From NCBI GenBank assembly GCA_017506865.1, contig JAFCMP010000134.1, positions 62,001 to 126,000 on the forward strand: a DNA stretch of 64,000 nt, written 5' to 3'. Of the stretch, positions 42,770-55,400 are shown one piece after another; position 1 is the stretch's first letter, and the number at the start of each line of letters is the position of its first letter. The notes beneath the pieces are model-generated. The model worked only from the letters and a program-made list of their open reading frames with translations, did no database searches and was not told the DNA's origin. This DNA comes from Tribonema minus. Taxonomy: Eukaryota; Sar; Xanthophyceae; Tribonematales; Tribonemataceae. Position numbers and translations under genes: made by a program.

Positions 42770-45700
42770 TCACACTTGACATAGCAAAAACACTAGCACC
42801 TCAGCTGAAGTGCCAATATAACCTCTGTATTTGTACTGATGAACAGCAAGCAACAAGCTGGCGACGACCATGCGGATGCACTCTCGTGACAACCACTGCT
42901 GAGCTTTAAAAACCTGAGGCAGAGACATTGCACACGCGAGAATAATTCTGTACATACACCAAATGACACAGAACCTATACTCGACACGCATACAAGTGCA
43001 AGTATAATCATGGAAACATACCTTGGGCGTGTGGTGATCAGCGGCCTCCTGCAGCATCTCCTGCAACCTGTTGCAGACGTCCGCAAATGACGGACGTGCC
43101 TTGAAGTCCTCTGCCCAGCACGCCGCCAGCAGATCGCTGAACTCCTTGGGCCAGCGCTTGTTGAGCGGCGGCCTGACATGACCCCTCACAACGGCGCTGT
43201 AGAACTGGTCGCGCGCCATGCCGTCGTACGGCTTGCGCAATGTGGCCATCTCCCAGAGCACCATGCCGTATGAGTGCACGTCCACTTTTTCATTGTAGGG
43301 CCGTGATTCCGCAACCTCCGGAGCCATATACCTTGTGCTTCCCGTTTCACCCGTCATAGCAAAGGTCTGGTCCTGCAGCTCTGATCGGGGCACCGCTTTG
43401 GCTAGACCCAGGTCCAACAGCTTGGCGTCCCCATCCTGTCACAACAAGAGGCGTACAGCAGTGGGTGTCATGTTGAAGTACCGAATGCGGCAGCATTGGC
43501 GTGGGGGGTGAACAACATGCAGCACATGTCACTAGGTGATGCCTGTGCGGATGATCGCTTCAGCACAATTGTGATGGGGTTGCAACGATGAATGGAATGT
43601 CGAACTGTGTTTCACTCCAACTGGGACTTGAAGTTCAGGGCAAATCATCCAAAGAAGCCAAGGGCCGAGAGTGGGGCGGCCGCTAGCATGCAAGCAAGCA
43701 GTTGAGTATACAAGCAAGCACTCTATGTGTGATCCTGCGCAAGCAAAAATCGGCTTATGCCCTCGTACGCATTCAGTGCTGATTGGCTACGCTTTGTGCA
43801 ATACAGGCGTAGCAGAACTCGTGGAAGGGTTTTGGCAGCAGTGGCGTACGCTGCTTGACACATCAGCACATCTCATTCGCGCAGCCATCGTCGTCAGCTC
43901 GGTGCAGCAGAGACTTTGAAAACGAGCTGCGAGCATTCGCAACATACAATACGAAACAACGAATATGCGTCGAGCGCTCTCGTTGGTTGTCCGTTGCACA
44001 ACAAAAACTGACATGTTGCTGACCTTGGTGAAGCCAATGTTGTCCGGCTTTATATCCCGATGCAAGACTATCCTGCCAGGGATGGCCTCGTCGTGCAAGT
44101 ACCGCAGCCCATCAGCTATTTGCCTTCCACACTTTAGCAGCTCCAGGTAGTTGAAGGGCTGCTTGCGCTTGAAGCGGCGCCGCCGGTCACGCACTGCACC
44201 GCCGCTGCCGCAGCGCTGCGAAAGCGTTCCACCATCTAACCGCTCTATTATGAGGAACCGCTCAGGTTCAATGCCGGCCCCCAGCAACCGCACTATGTTT
44301 TCATTGTTGAGCCTGCAGAAGAGCGAGTTGGCAAGAAATGAGTGAGGAAGTGGGCTGGGTGATTGAGTATCAGTGGATGTGTCTATGGTCATGCACGGCC
44401 AGACAGCGCCTTTCTTCGAATTTGCCTTGCCACATTAATGGTGGCATCGTGCCAAGTGTGAGTGCTACAGTGAGCTGGCAACAGTGAGCACCAGTGATGA
44501 TGCTGTGGCAGCAGCTCCTTCTGGTGCACAGTTGTTGCTGCATCGACTTTGCCATTCTGTCACGTCCCCTGCTTTGACGGTACAGTACTTCATCAGTGCA
44601 CACTTGATCATGACCTAACCCTATCAGCAGTTGGTGACTGTGCGTACTGCAACAGTCCACACGCACCTCATCAGCAGTTCCATTTCCAGCTCCAGCTCCC
44701 TTCGTACAATAGCTGCATCCACTGCATCCTTCCTCAGCAGCTTCACCACGCACGCCTGGTGGTTGTACGTGGCTGTGTAGATGGTGCACCTGCTTCCATT
44801 CACCAGAAACTCCACTTCGCTGAGCTCGCTCCACTGCACCTCCATGTTCAGCTGCTCACCAGGGTGCAGCTTTACGCTGACATTGTTGAGCTTCGCCACC
44901 ACCTCCTGAAGCCACAGGGAAATTGAGCCAGGGACATGAGCACATGCCGCATCACATAAGCGCAGCTGACAATGATGAGATGAGCCAATGACATGAGCAC
45001 TGCCGCATCACATCAGCAGAGCTGCCAGCAAGAAAGAATGTGATAAAGAAACAGAGATGATTTGTGGCACAAGCCGCCTCAAGAAGCTTGAGTGCTGTTT
45101 CAACCATCAGCCACAGCACGAACACATTGCAAGATGTTGCAAGACACGGTGCACAAAATGAAACTCTTCAAATGCACCACAAGTCAGTCTGGCTGCCAGA
45201 TAAGTACGCAGAGGTATTTGAAAGCAGGGGCGCAGTCTGACTCGAAGGTGTCACCATACGCTGTGTACACACAAAGGGGCACATGTACTGTAACAAAGTG
45301 TGCATTGCACAGCAACCCGATATCACTCACATCGTCCTCCTTGGCATCACTGTGGTCCCCAAAGTCCTCGCTGATGGCAAGAACAGCTGCTTTGGCTATG
45401 TGCACAAGGAAGTCCAGGGCTGTCCGGTCTCGCTGCACGTCAGCAGTGCTGAAGAACACCACGCAGCAATCCTGAAGTGCGCACATAACAAAGCAAAGCA
45501 GTTATAAGTGGCATTGTGCGTTTAGAAAGGTGCTTGGTGATGCAAGCGCTCCTAGAGTGTTGAGCATCAGCGCGTGCTCACATGATGGCATCGTTCAGCA
45601 TGTGGTGTATCAGCACTCGTGCATATGCGGGGACAGCCCGGACTGTGCTAGTGATATATTTGAAGGGTGTCAGTGCTCTGCTTCTGACTTGAGTACCATC

Positions 45701-47055
45701 TCAGCCAGCAGTGCACAACATGTACAGCCAGAAGATGCGGCAGCAGCCTACACATAGCCTACACGTGCACACACCCCAAATGGCGTGCATCGCGCCTACA
45801 CATACATACATCACTGCACTGTTGCAAATGTCAACACGGTACAATGTGCATGTACTGGTGCATGATGGCGTATATTACCTTGCGCATGCTCTCCAAGCGG
45901 ATTGGCAAGACGACGGCTGTGTTGAGTGGCAAGTCCGCATGCAGGGGTGTGTCATGGTCCTTGGAGGTAAACCATAGTGGGCACTCGCTCTCGCGTGCTC
46001 GTTCACAGAGCTGCGCAACACAGCACAACACAGCAGACAACAGGCATCAACAGGCTCTCAGTGTCGCATCTCAGTTGCCAAGACAGCAAGAGACATAGCA
46101 ATCATGCAAAGGAGGTTGGTGTGTGCAAAGGATGATGGCGGCAGTGGGACAGTAGCCAGCTGCGCTGATGGTGATTTCCTGGGCAGCTTTGTGCATGAGG
46201 CAGCAAAGTCGCAAAGAGTTTACAACATCGCGTGGATCGGTACAGTATAGCTTTGGATGATTCAATGCAACAGCTGTGGCACAGCCAGCTGTAAAATTGC
46301 CTATGGACTTCCAGCTTATGGCCTTTGAAGATGCTACAGTAGCAAGGTTCAAGTTCTTGGAGTATGGCAAGTGACCACCAAATGAACTGCCTCAGAAGCA
46401 GGCAACTCGATAAAGTGCCTCCTGAGGTAAAAGCAACTCACCCCAGGACTGAGTTTGTGCCGTTTTTCCCGCTCGCCATTATTCCAAATGCCCACAAGCC
46501 TGGCACGGTAGTTCTCCAAAGTTGCGGGTTGAGCGTACACGTAGAGGCACGAAGGTGTGACCGCAGGCTCCCCTGCCTTGTGGTTTCCAGCCGGATCCGG
46601 CACAAACGTCCACAGCTCTGCGATGTCAAAGTTGAGGGTATATGCTGCCGCTGCCAAACACCTGCAACAGCAAACGCACCCAGAGCGACTTGAAAACAAC
46701 AGCGCGCTAATCGCCCATGATGATAGAGTAGCGCGCTTTTCGAAGTGACTGATGTCTCGTCGTCAAGGCCGGCAGCAGCAGCAACAGAAAAATGCCAGAG
46801 GCTGGGGCACATAACCACGCGAACACCCGCTATGGCATCGGCGAGAGCACACCTGTCGGCGGCCTCCAAGTTCTTCTCCGAAGCTCTGAAGTCCCTGGCG
46901 GGACTTGGCGAGGGAGCCTGCGTCGATGACACTGATGTTTCTTCAGTTCCCTCCTTCATGGCCAAAGCCGCCTGCTTCAAGGCTGTCGCTACGCCCGATG
47001 AATCAACCTTTTGGCGCTTGAAGCCTCCTCGATGGCCCTGCCGTACGCACCACAC
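42770..47055 (-). CDS. GAF-domain-containing protein kinase (TKL-like), eight to nine exons
   Basis: Exons (minus): 46853-47055, 46442-46661, 46224-46355 (least certain), 45879-46010, 45331-45471, 44667-44905, 44024-44312, 43022-43435, and a last exon to 42770 that may be spliced (42770-42913) or read through; about 637 aa. The N-terminal half reads like a GAF sensor domain: YTLNFDIAELWTF, then TAVVLPI, CCVVFFST and LAISEDFGD. The kinase domain follows: Lys in ACVVKLL, Glu-rich helix, NIVRLLG, HRDIKPDN, DLG in place of DFG (KLLDLGLAK), GSTRYMAPEV, VDVHSYGMVLWEM, and CWAEDFKARPSF. The usual Gly-rich loop is weak (VNGSRCTIYTATY). GAF domains bind small ligands or mediate dimerisation; coupling to kinase output is inference. 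The gene is divergent from ALG10. Confidence 0.82.
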
Positions 47056-47229
47056 CCGTTCGAGCTCTCAAGCACTAGTTGGAGAGCGCTGACCTGACCT
47101 TGTGCATGCACATTTAACGACGACAGCACGCGCAGCTGACGCTGTGCAATTGCAGTGGTGCAAGGGCCAAAACCACAAGTACACCCTGCACTTGAAGTTC
47201 ACGAAGTTGGGTGAGTTGTTGCGCGGAGC
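47056..47229. promoter_or_regulatory. short bidirectional promoter region between kinase and ALG10
   Basis: Only 174 bp separate the two start codons of the divergent genes, so 5' UTRs and core promoters must be compact or overlapping. No TATA box is evident. Confidence 0.6.
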
Positions 47230-49050
47230 ATGGCGCCGCCGTGGTGCTGGCAGCATGATGCAGGCATTGTAGGCCTTGCGCTCGTAACCTTCTCTGTCTG
47301 TCAAGTGGCCTTCCTGCTGCACCCGCCGGAGGTTTACATGGATGAAATCTTCCACGTGCCGCAAGCACAGCGGTACTGCAAGGGCCACTACTGTAAGTGA
47401 TGCAAAGAGCACTGACATGCTCGCTCTTTGTGCTGCAAGCCATTGTGCCTGAGCTTTGCGTTGGCGATGTTGTTTGTGGGCTTCACAGATGAATGGGATC
47501 CCAAGATCACAACACTGCCTGGCCTGTACATCGTTGCATCAACCACTTTCGTGCCGGTGCTGCGGCTGATCACGGACCACGCCTGCGAGGCAGTCCCACT
47601 GCGCCTGCTGAACGCAGTGTTCTCCCTGATTACAATGGCTGTCATGGTGGCGCTGCTGCGGCGTCGAATGGTAAGTGCAATTTCGCTGTCCTGCCCTGCA
47701 TCAAACGTAAAATCTGATGTCAAAGAGAGCGCATGCACGCATGGCTAATTCTGAGACATTTTCGTGGTATACGATTTCCTGTGCAGACTGAATGGTCTGC
47801 ATACCTGCCAGTGCCGCTTGGTAGTTTGCCGTAGGCCCTTTGCCTCATACCGATTCGGTGCCCTGCAACTGGACTCGTTGACTTGACTGCAGGGCTTCAA
47901 TCAAGCAGCGGCGCATGCAGCGACGATGTGGCTATACCCCTCTTCCTTCTTCTTCACCTTCCTGTTCTACACGGACCCAGGCTCCACATTCTTTGTGCTG
48001 GCTACAATATGGCTCGTGCAAGAGGCGGCCTTCGAGACTGCAGTGCTGGCATCCCCAGGGTGGAGGGTGTTCGCAGCTGCTCTGACAAGTGCAGGCGCCA
48101 TCATGTTTCGGCAGACGAACGCCGTGTGGTGTGCGTTTATTCTAGGCACTGCGCTGCTGCAACAACTACAAGCGCTCTCGGTAGCCATGCAAAAGAAGGA
48201 AGCCAGCAGCACGGGCAGCGGAAGCAGCGGCAGCTCAATTGACGTCACCGACGATAGCACCAACAGTGTCGGCTTGGCAGAGCCTCTGACACTACTGACA
48301 GTGCCGCGCTTTGCATTGGCCATTGCAGCAAATGCTGGTCCCTTGTTCTGGGGTCTATGGCCGCTGCTGGTGCCCCTCATAGGCTTTGCAGTGTTTGTGC
48401 TGGCGAATGGGTCCATTGTGGTGGGCGACAAGGACCATCACACCTCTGCACTGCATCTGGCTCAGCTAGCATACTGTGCGGCTGCTGCTGCCAGCATGCA
48501 CATATCAGTGGGTGTAAATGAGGGTGCCATTTCAACAGCGACACTCCGGGACTTTGTTGTATTCATGAAGCGGAGGTGTGCATCACGGTCAAGAATCGTG
48601 CTCAGCGCAGCTGCTGCAGGGCTGTGCCTGGTAGCCTTGTGGAAATGCAGCTTAGCGCATCCATTTACTCTGAGCGACAACAGGCACTACACATTCTATG
48701 TGTGGAGGCGGGTGCTAGGCCGCAGTGTGCTCCACAGGTGCTTGCTCCTGCCCGTTTACATATATGCGGCATGGCTTGTGCTTAGTCGCGTGACCGTTGT
48801 AAGATCTTCGCTGTGGGTGCTCATGTTTACGGTCGTGACTGCACTGGTGCTAGTGCCGTCACCGCTCATAGAGCCTCGCTACCTCAACATCCCAGTGCTG
48901 ATAGCACATCTCAACTCGCCGCAACGCTCCGCAAAGTCGCTACTGTCTACAGCACTTGCCTGCGCTCTGGTCAATCTGGTGACAGTGTGGGTGTTCTTAG
49001 AAAAACCCTTCCGGTGGCCCGATGGCTCAATAGCACGATTTATGTGGTGA
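47230..49050 (+). CDS. ALG10: ALG10 alpha-1,2-glucosyltransferase (ER lipid-linked oligosaccharide), three exons
   Basis: The exons are 47230-47392, 47489-47670 and 47893-49050, giving 500 aa. Exon 1 holds the hydrophobic start and the family signature YMDEIFHVPQAQRYC; exon 2 begins EWDPKITTLPGLY; exon 3 contains MFRQTNAVW, DNRHYTFYVWRR and EPRYLNIP near the C-terminus. Many transmembrane segments are visible. ALG10 adds the terminal glucose from dolichyl-phosphate glucose to the dolichol-linked glycan, the last step before N-glycan transfer. An additional low-complexity Ser/Gly/Asp insert (about residues 215-240) lies between membrane segments. The first exon is only 54 codons but is fixed by the signature and the splice phase. 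Confidence 0.95.
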
Positions 49051-49338
49051 AACTGCTTGCGAAATGTGGCCTTGGACTCTGCTGGTGCTGTGTGTCCTGA
49101 CATGACATTGTATGATACAGGGCATGCCATTGTGAAAATTGGGGCATTGAACCGCTCGCGTCAATGCCATTGCGCACACCAATGCGAGAATGCTTTCAGC
49201 AAAAGCAATGGTGCCATGCACTGTGACGTCCATCCGGCGCAGCTGACCATACAAGGCAACAAAACTGCCATGCTCACAAAAACTCACGCCGCTGTCACAC
49301 TCTAGTAGAGGATGCAAGGGCGTACATTGAAAATGAGG
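49051..49338. other. intergenic region between convergent genes
   Basis: Short 3' UTR space between ALG10 (+) and the small unknown gene (-); nothing recognised. Confidence 0.4.
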
Positions 49339-49788
49339 TCAGCTTTGTTGGTAGCTCTGTAGAATGCCCCATGCCTCTCCGGCAGCCATGTACGTGCAAG
49401 GCAAGTCACACCTGTCTTCCGGCTCCGCATATCCCAGGTCCTCGCTCTGCGAAGAGGCGTAATTGGATGCCGATTGCTCTTCATCTTCACCACAGTGTTC
49501 AGCACTCATTGCTGTGGCTGCCCACTCTTCGGTGCTACCTTGCCTCTCTGTGGCAGCACGTGCTGGTCCTGTGGGCATGAAGACGTGCATCATGGTGTTG
49601 CTGCCAGCGGCGGTGGGCAGTGCTCTTGGTTGACTGGCGCGCTCCGCTATCTTTCGCTGTGCAAGCCGCTCCTTCGCCTTTTCAACGGCAGCCTGTACTT
49701 TGTCCTCCTTTGCTCGCAGCCGCGCTGCAGTGTCACTTGCTACTGCAGCCGCATACTCCATTGCACTGGGTGTGCCATCCCCGTGCAT
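49339..49788 (-). CDS. unknown protein or last exon of one, Ala/Glu-rich helical N-terminus
   Basis: A 149-aa frame from MHGDGTPSAMEYAAAVASD. About residues 10-50 form an amphipathic helix (RLRAKEDKVQAAVEKAKERL); the rest is acidic/Ser-rich (EHCGEDEEQS, NYASSQSEDLGYAEPEDRC) and ends WGILQSYQQS. The frame continues upstream as QFYL to an AG at about 49810, so this may be the terminal exon of a longer gene whose earlier exons I could not place. Family not recognised. It is divergent from the LAMTOR5-like gene. Confidence 0.45.
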   Translation of the reverse strand: MHGDGTPSAMEYAAAVASDTAARLRAKEDKVQAAVEKAKERLAQRKIAERASQPRALPTAAGSNTMMHVFMPTGPARAATERQGSTEEWAATAMSAEHCGEDEEQSASNYASSQSEDLGYAEPEDRCDLPCTYMAAGEAWGILQSYQQS

Positions 49789-50657
49789 GAGGTAGAATTG
49801 TTTTCTGTGGCATGCGTTGTGCGGAAAATGTAAAGAAAGCTAATGTCAAGAACTTGCAGAGCGCCATTGGCATGATCTCAAAAGCTAGGGGACAGGTTCT
49901 ACGAAAACATTGCTTGTGCTTCAGCTTGCTGAGCATTGCATTTGTCCCATGACCGGTGAGTCCATGATGCTGAACAGTCCCAGCATGACAGTTGAGTCTA
50001 TGGTGCTGAACAGTAGATAAACTTCAAACTGTGACTGCCTTGCCCACTGATGGATGCACACATGCTTGCACAAGAAGTGGTCATGTGTGCGAGTGCTGCC
50101 TGCATTGTGCCCTGCCTGTTGCCTGCCCAGACCTGTCACCTTACAACATTGCAGCTGCATGTGGAAAGATCATTTCAAGCACGTCACAGGACATCATGTC
50201 CACTGCATTGTGTCATGACCTGCCCCCCCAGTTGAAATTGCCAATGTGTACTTTCAGTGCCACAATGCTTGCAACTGAACCCAGCAGGGAGAGTATTGCA
50301 GGTTTGGAACACTTGCCGAAATTTATCAGCTACCAGGCACTCTTTGCATGTTGCATTTCTTTACATACCACCTTTCCATATCCCCTTTCCATGCTTTGAT
50401 GGGGCTGGGTGAGTCCAGCCCTATTCGCCTCTCTGACCTCGCCGTTTGCCGCTCCAAGTGTGAGCTGAGCATGCTGCTTGTGTGCTGAGTGTGGGAGATC
50501 TTACGTCACGAGAACGGATGTATGTTTGCGCTCTGGTGGTGTGTTTCACTCGGCACCAAGTGGCAGTTGGCCAGTGAACATCAACTTTGCATCGATCATC
50601 GCCTGAAGTTTCCATTTCCATTTGTGAAGTTTTATCTCAGGAAGCGCGCGTGCGAGC
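49789..50657. other. region upstream of two divergent genes
   Basis: It may hide short 5' exons of the minus-strand gene at 49339-49788; otherwise it is the promoter/5' UTR space of the LAMTOR5-like gene. No domain recognised. Confidence 0.4.
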
Positions 50658-51582
50658 ATGGATGTGGTAATGCAAAAGACGATAGCAGCTGTGAGGGAGC
50701 ACAACTTATCTGGTCTGGTGTGCAACGATTCCGGCGGACTATGTTTTGCAGGTGAGTCGCATGAACAGCTTCTGATCAAACTTCCAGTTCTACCCACAGC
50801 AGCTCGCCAGTGCTGATGCACCCGCTTGCATGGCTGCATGGCTTTTCCTGACCGCAGCAACTCCACCAGAAGAAGCCAAGTTTGCTGGTGCATACGAGTC
50901 CATCATTCGAAAAGCCGCCACTCTCTCCACCGACGTCGACAGCCCTGTCGTGCTCATTGAGACTGACACAAGGTAAAGATGGCCTCGCTGCATGCAGTTG
51001 CCCTCAGTAGACATTGTGCAATTTGCATGGCCGGACTTACATCACGTATGTTTGTCAACTGTAGCAATACCATGTTGCCCTTTTCAGCCTTTGGTCTTGG
51101 TCTCAGGCATCACTTGCGTGGTGCAGCAGATGTCGATACCATTTGCAGTGACACACAGCTTTCGCAGACATAGTTGCATCAAGGGTTATCTGACCGGCTG
51201 CACGCTTGTTGTACTGTGCTGTGATACGCGGCAGCAACTGACTTGTCTGTGCCCGCATTGCACAAGGATGTGGAAATCAATCTGGACAAAGTTGCAGAGT
51301 CAGACAACCTTGGTTACGTTGCGAGTCTTTTTTCTGTACAGTTGGGTAAACAGCGACTTCAAATATCGTTGTCGGAGCAAGCATCACATTACGTCTGTAT
51401 GCCTTTTCAGTATGGCGCTGCAACAGGCTGCTGTGGGTCGCTACACAAGTCGATCTTTGCAGTGTTGCACTGATTTCAGTGACGTGACATGCTTTTGTAT
51501 CTCCCGTTGCAGAATCATCATGATACGGGAATGCGATGGAGTGGTGATAGCAGCATTGCAGCAACGGACTGGGGATGCATGA
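50658..51582 (+). CDS. LAMTOR5: LAMTOR5/HBXIP-like roadblock-fold protein, three short exons
   Basis: The exons are 50658-50751, 50858-50972 and 51513-51582; phases match exactly and give 92 aa, almost the same length as the ~91-aa animal protein. The order of features matches the family: N-terminal helix, a GLVCNDSGGLC strand pair, a central helix (FAGAYESIIRKAATL), VVLIETDT, and a last strand pair IIMIRECDGVVIAALQ (first Arg created across the splice). In animals LAMTOR5 is a subunit of the pentameric Ragulator complex that tethers Rag GTPases and TORC1 to lysosomes. Whether an algal protein does this is unknown; it could be another roadblock/LC7-fold protein. Two exons are far below usual ORF-size cut-offs, so automatic annotation may miss it. 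Confidence 0.75.
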
Positions 51583-52467
51583 TTGGTAGTTGGGGGATGG
51601 GATGTATGTGTGAGGGTGTGTGCGATACAGATTGTCATCACACATCGCAACTGTGGAGCAGCATGGAAGCTCAGGGCTCGAACACAGAAGGGCAGCGGTG
51701 TACAAAACTGGGCCACCGTGGCATTGTGCCAGCGGGTGCCAAGACCACCATTTGTGAATACAGCTCATGTATGATGAGATGATGCATGCCAATTCTCTAC
51801 TTGCTGCGAAGCCGTTTTGTGCAACATGCATGATGCCAGATCCACGCGTGGAGTGTAGATTCTGTGAAAAGGCTGCTGTTGTGCAGTATGGCTCATGTAC
51901 ATGCAGTGAGTTGGGCTGAAATTGATCTGAGGATTGTTCATTGTGCCATTTCTGAGATGCTTGTAAAGTTAAATTGGCATGCACTCGAGCTTCGCGCTGT
52001 GCTTTACAAACTGTTGATTTGTGGTGATTGACACTTGCTGTGCCGATCTGCAGAAAATTTGCAAGTACAGTAGCTGCGGACCACTGCCTTGTCAAAATTC
52101 AATCATCATTAGCTGGTCACACAATGTCTAAAACAACTCCTCATGCTACCAGTGGTATCGCTGCGCTCCAACTAGACGGAGACAAATTGGTCAACGAGGC
52201 TGCTTGGTGATATCATTGAACAAGTGTTTGTACGCTCTGTGCCCTGTTCCACTGGATGGCATGTGCAGACTGCAAGTCAATGAACCCATGGCCATGAACT
52301 CATGGGGCATGCTTTTTTTTGGGGGGGAAAGCCCCAAGATCTTAAGATGACCTCGTGCACACCAAGTCGCTCTCTCGGGTCTCAACTCATTGCATAAAAA
52401 AGTCACCGTTGGGCATTTTGTTTCGGGCTGCAGCTGCTACACAACGTGTTGCGGCAAGGCGGGAGGC
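51583..52467. other. intergenic
   Basis: 3' UTR of the LAMTOR5-like gene and upstream region of the next gene. Open frames on the minus strand are not supported by splice sites or domains. Confidence 0.4.
51962..51966 (+). promoter_or_regulatory. candidate TGTAA poly(A) signal of the LAMTOR5-like gene
   Basis: TGTAA about 380 nt after the stop codon. Confidence 0.4.
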
Positions 52468-55400
52468 ATGCAGGCGGATCAGCCATCTCGCAAGGAGCGG
52501 TTGGACGCTTGGAAGCTGGCCCAGCAGCAAAATAAGGGCAAACCGCAACAGAGGGGCAAGCAGCAGGGTAAGGCAGGCGCAAGCATTGCTGCGACAGGAA
52601 AGCCCAGTGTTGTTTCGATGAGACCACGCGACCCGCTCAAGGAAGTCCAGAATTCTGTCAGGCCTTCTGCACAGCAAGGATTTGCTGGCAAGGGCGCAGT
52701 TCCTGCACGCGGTGAGACAAAGGCCGCCGCAGCACGCTTCACGAAGGCGCAGGTGCAGGCGGGAAGTGGTAATGCCGCAGCTGTCAAGGCTGGGGTCGCA
52801 GCTGCCTCCACTGGGCAGCCTGCTTCTGATAAACACCTGCAAAAGGTATGTACATGTACGCATTGTGCAGTGTACAGCATGGTCGCAAACAGCGTGGTAC
52901 TATCTGACCACGTGACTGATCGGGGGGCTATACATAATTTGTTGCTACTGCAGGGATCGAAAGCGGCTGGCGCAGCAGCAGAGGCAGCACAGAGGCGTGT
53001 ACCCAAGAGCCCTTTGCTGCGCGTGAAGGACCCTGAACACATGGCAGCCATGAGCGATATACTTCGAACCAATGTGGAACAGGCAGAGGCGATACAGAAG
53101 GTACGTCGCAACATTCAATGCGCTGCCTCTGGCTATCAACGTAAGCAACAGTCCAGATTTGTGCGTATTTATGCCAAACCATTACTGCCAGATTTTTCTG
53201 TTGTGAATGCATGAAGTCCGTCATAATGTGGCATCAAGGATAGCACAGACGCCCACATCGCTCAGCATGCCACTCTGAGCGTCACCCCTAAGTAGATGCG
53301 GAATGAAGCCATCATGTGATGCTGCACGCCTGCAAGCGACGAACATGAGAGCACCGTGTGCACATCATTCATCAGTCATCCAAACGGTACGTTCAGAAGA
53401 TGTTGCTGTTGCAGAATGTAATCCTGGCGATGTCAGTTTTGAGTCAACATTGCCACCAAATGTCCGCATGAAGCCCGCAGGCATGGGCTTGGGCATGATT
53501 CCTGAGCACAGGATTGTGTGTGTTGTGCAGACAAGATGTATCATTAAGCTGCTGCTGTTGCCGCCTCCGCAACGCTTACAACTCTGATGGCAAGATTGGA
53601 GGTACGGAGGCTGCGCTGACGCTGCTGGAGGTGCTGGCCAAGTCGCGCATCTACAAGGATGTCACAGAGTTTGCGCTGTACTGGGCTGCGCGCGCAAGGC
53701 TGCACGAAGACGACGGCAACTGGCGTATTGCGCGCTCCATCCTTGATGAGGGCGATGCCTACATGAGCCTCACGCCACAGAAGATGGTGCTTGGCAAGAT
53801 CATTGCCGCCTTTGAGAAGCGCTGTCATGAGGCACTCAACCAGCTGGTGGATGATGCCACAACCACTGCTGGTGGTGGTGGTGGTGCTGCGGCAGCTGCT
53901 CCGGCAACAAAGGCGGCGGCGGGAGCATGGGCCGGTAAGCATCACCAAGGGTCAGTAATTGCATAGTTACATTATGGTCAAGCATTCTGCTGTGGGCATA
54001 TGCACATCAACTAGCAGCAGTAAACATCAATAGGGATGAGATGCGATGCAGCGACACATTGTGCTAGGATGTCATAGCAGGGCCATGAGATAGGAAACCG
54101 GTAGCCTATTGCAGGCGCTTGGAGATGACAAGTTTGGCATAAAGAAGGGCTGCTGCTCAGTGCACACGCACGCGTCTATGCATGTTCCCTTGTCACTCTT
54201 GTTCAGCAGACGACCGCAGTGCACGCCATATGGTCAATGCAACAGCACTCGGCAGCAGTGCCTTGATGTCACAGGACCCAGTGCATCACCTTAGTATTTT
54301 GCTGAGAATGCGGCGTCCACAACAACATCAACTACTGCTTTCCCCGCTGTCCCCTCAGGCCCGAGTGCTGAGAAGAACACACAGCATGGCAGCAGGGCGA
54401 GTGAAGAGGAGCAGTGCAACAGCAGCCAGCAGTCCTTCGGCGCCTCGCCCATGACTGCTGGCTACCGCCTCGACCCCAATGATGCGTCCTTTGACAGCAA
54501 TGACCTCGGATCCACTGGTGGCGGCATCAACAAGGCGCTCACCTTCGCCGCAGCCACCAGCACTGCCGCCTCACACTCTGAGGGTCATGCGGAGACCCTT
54601 GAAGCTACAGCTGCCATGCAGGCCAGTACCGCCAGGGAGGGGGGGATCAGTGGGGGCACCATGTCGAGTGCCCAGGAAGGGGCTGTTCCAGAGAATGTGC
54701 TTTTCAGGCAAGTTGACATCGGACTCGTGGTGATTGAAGTGACAATCGTTGATAACCGGTCAATCAGCGTACGAATCGTGACATGATAGTATTGGAGTAT
54801 GCAATGGCTGTTGGGAGGTCAGAGGCTTGCCATTACTTGTTACAACAGCTAGCTTCAACACTAGCACGGCATCAAGGTGGTCATTGCTACTGGCAGTGCG
54901 ACGGTCCTGTGTTTGTTGGGGTGCTTCTTCTCATGAGAGATCTCATGCAAGCAAGCCAAATTCACGTTTTGCCATAGCATACTTGTGAATCGAAGGACGT
55001 GTTCTTCCAGTAGGGGGTTTTGGTGTGAAGCAGCAAAAGTGGGCACCATGGTCATCTTGCACTGCTGCATAAGCTCACCAGCTTAATGTCATTGTGCTTT
55101 GCATGTCAGCAGTGATGATGAGCAAGACGACTTGAGCGAGCTCAACAGCAGCACCACCAGCAGCAGCGGTGGCAATAGGCGCACCAGCTCACTGCGCTCT
55201 GTGCAGTTTCAGATGGACACCATCAAGGAGGATAAGCAGTCAGAGGCACAGGCAGTTCCAGGCCAAGTAGAAGACATTGGCACTCCTGCTGCACATGAGC
55301 GCGAGCAACTGCCGCACCACAGCAGCCATCAGGTACATATTCTCAAGAGTTGCTTGCTCTAGATGTTAGTTGTTTCAGAGTTGCTTACGCTTGAGCTTCA

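Noticed and set aside
51277..52095. 272-aa minus-strand frame overlapping the LAMTOR5-like gene
   Set aside because: No recognisable domain, Cys/His-rich composition typical of antisense, and it overlaps a well-supported conserved exon.
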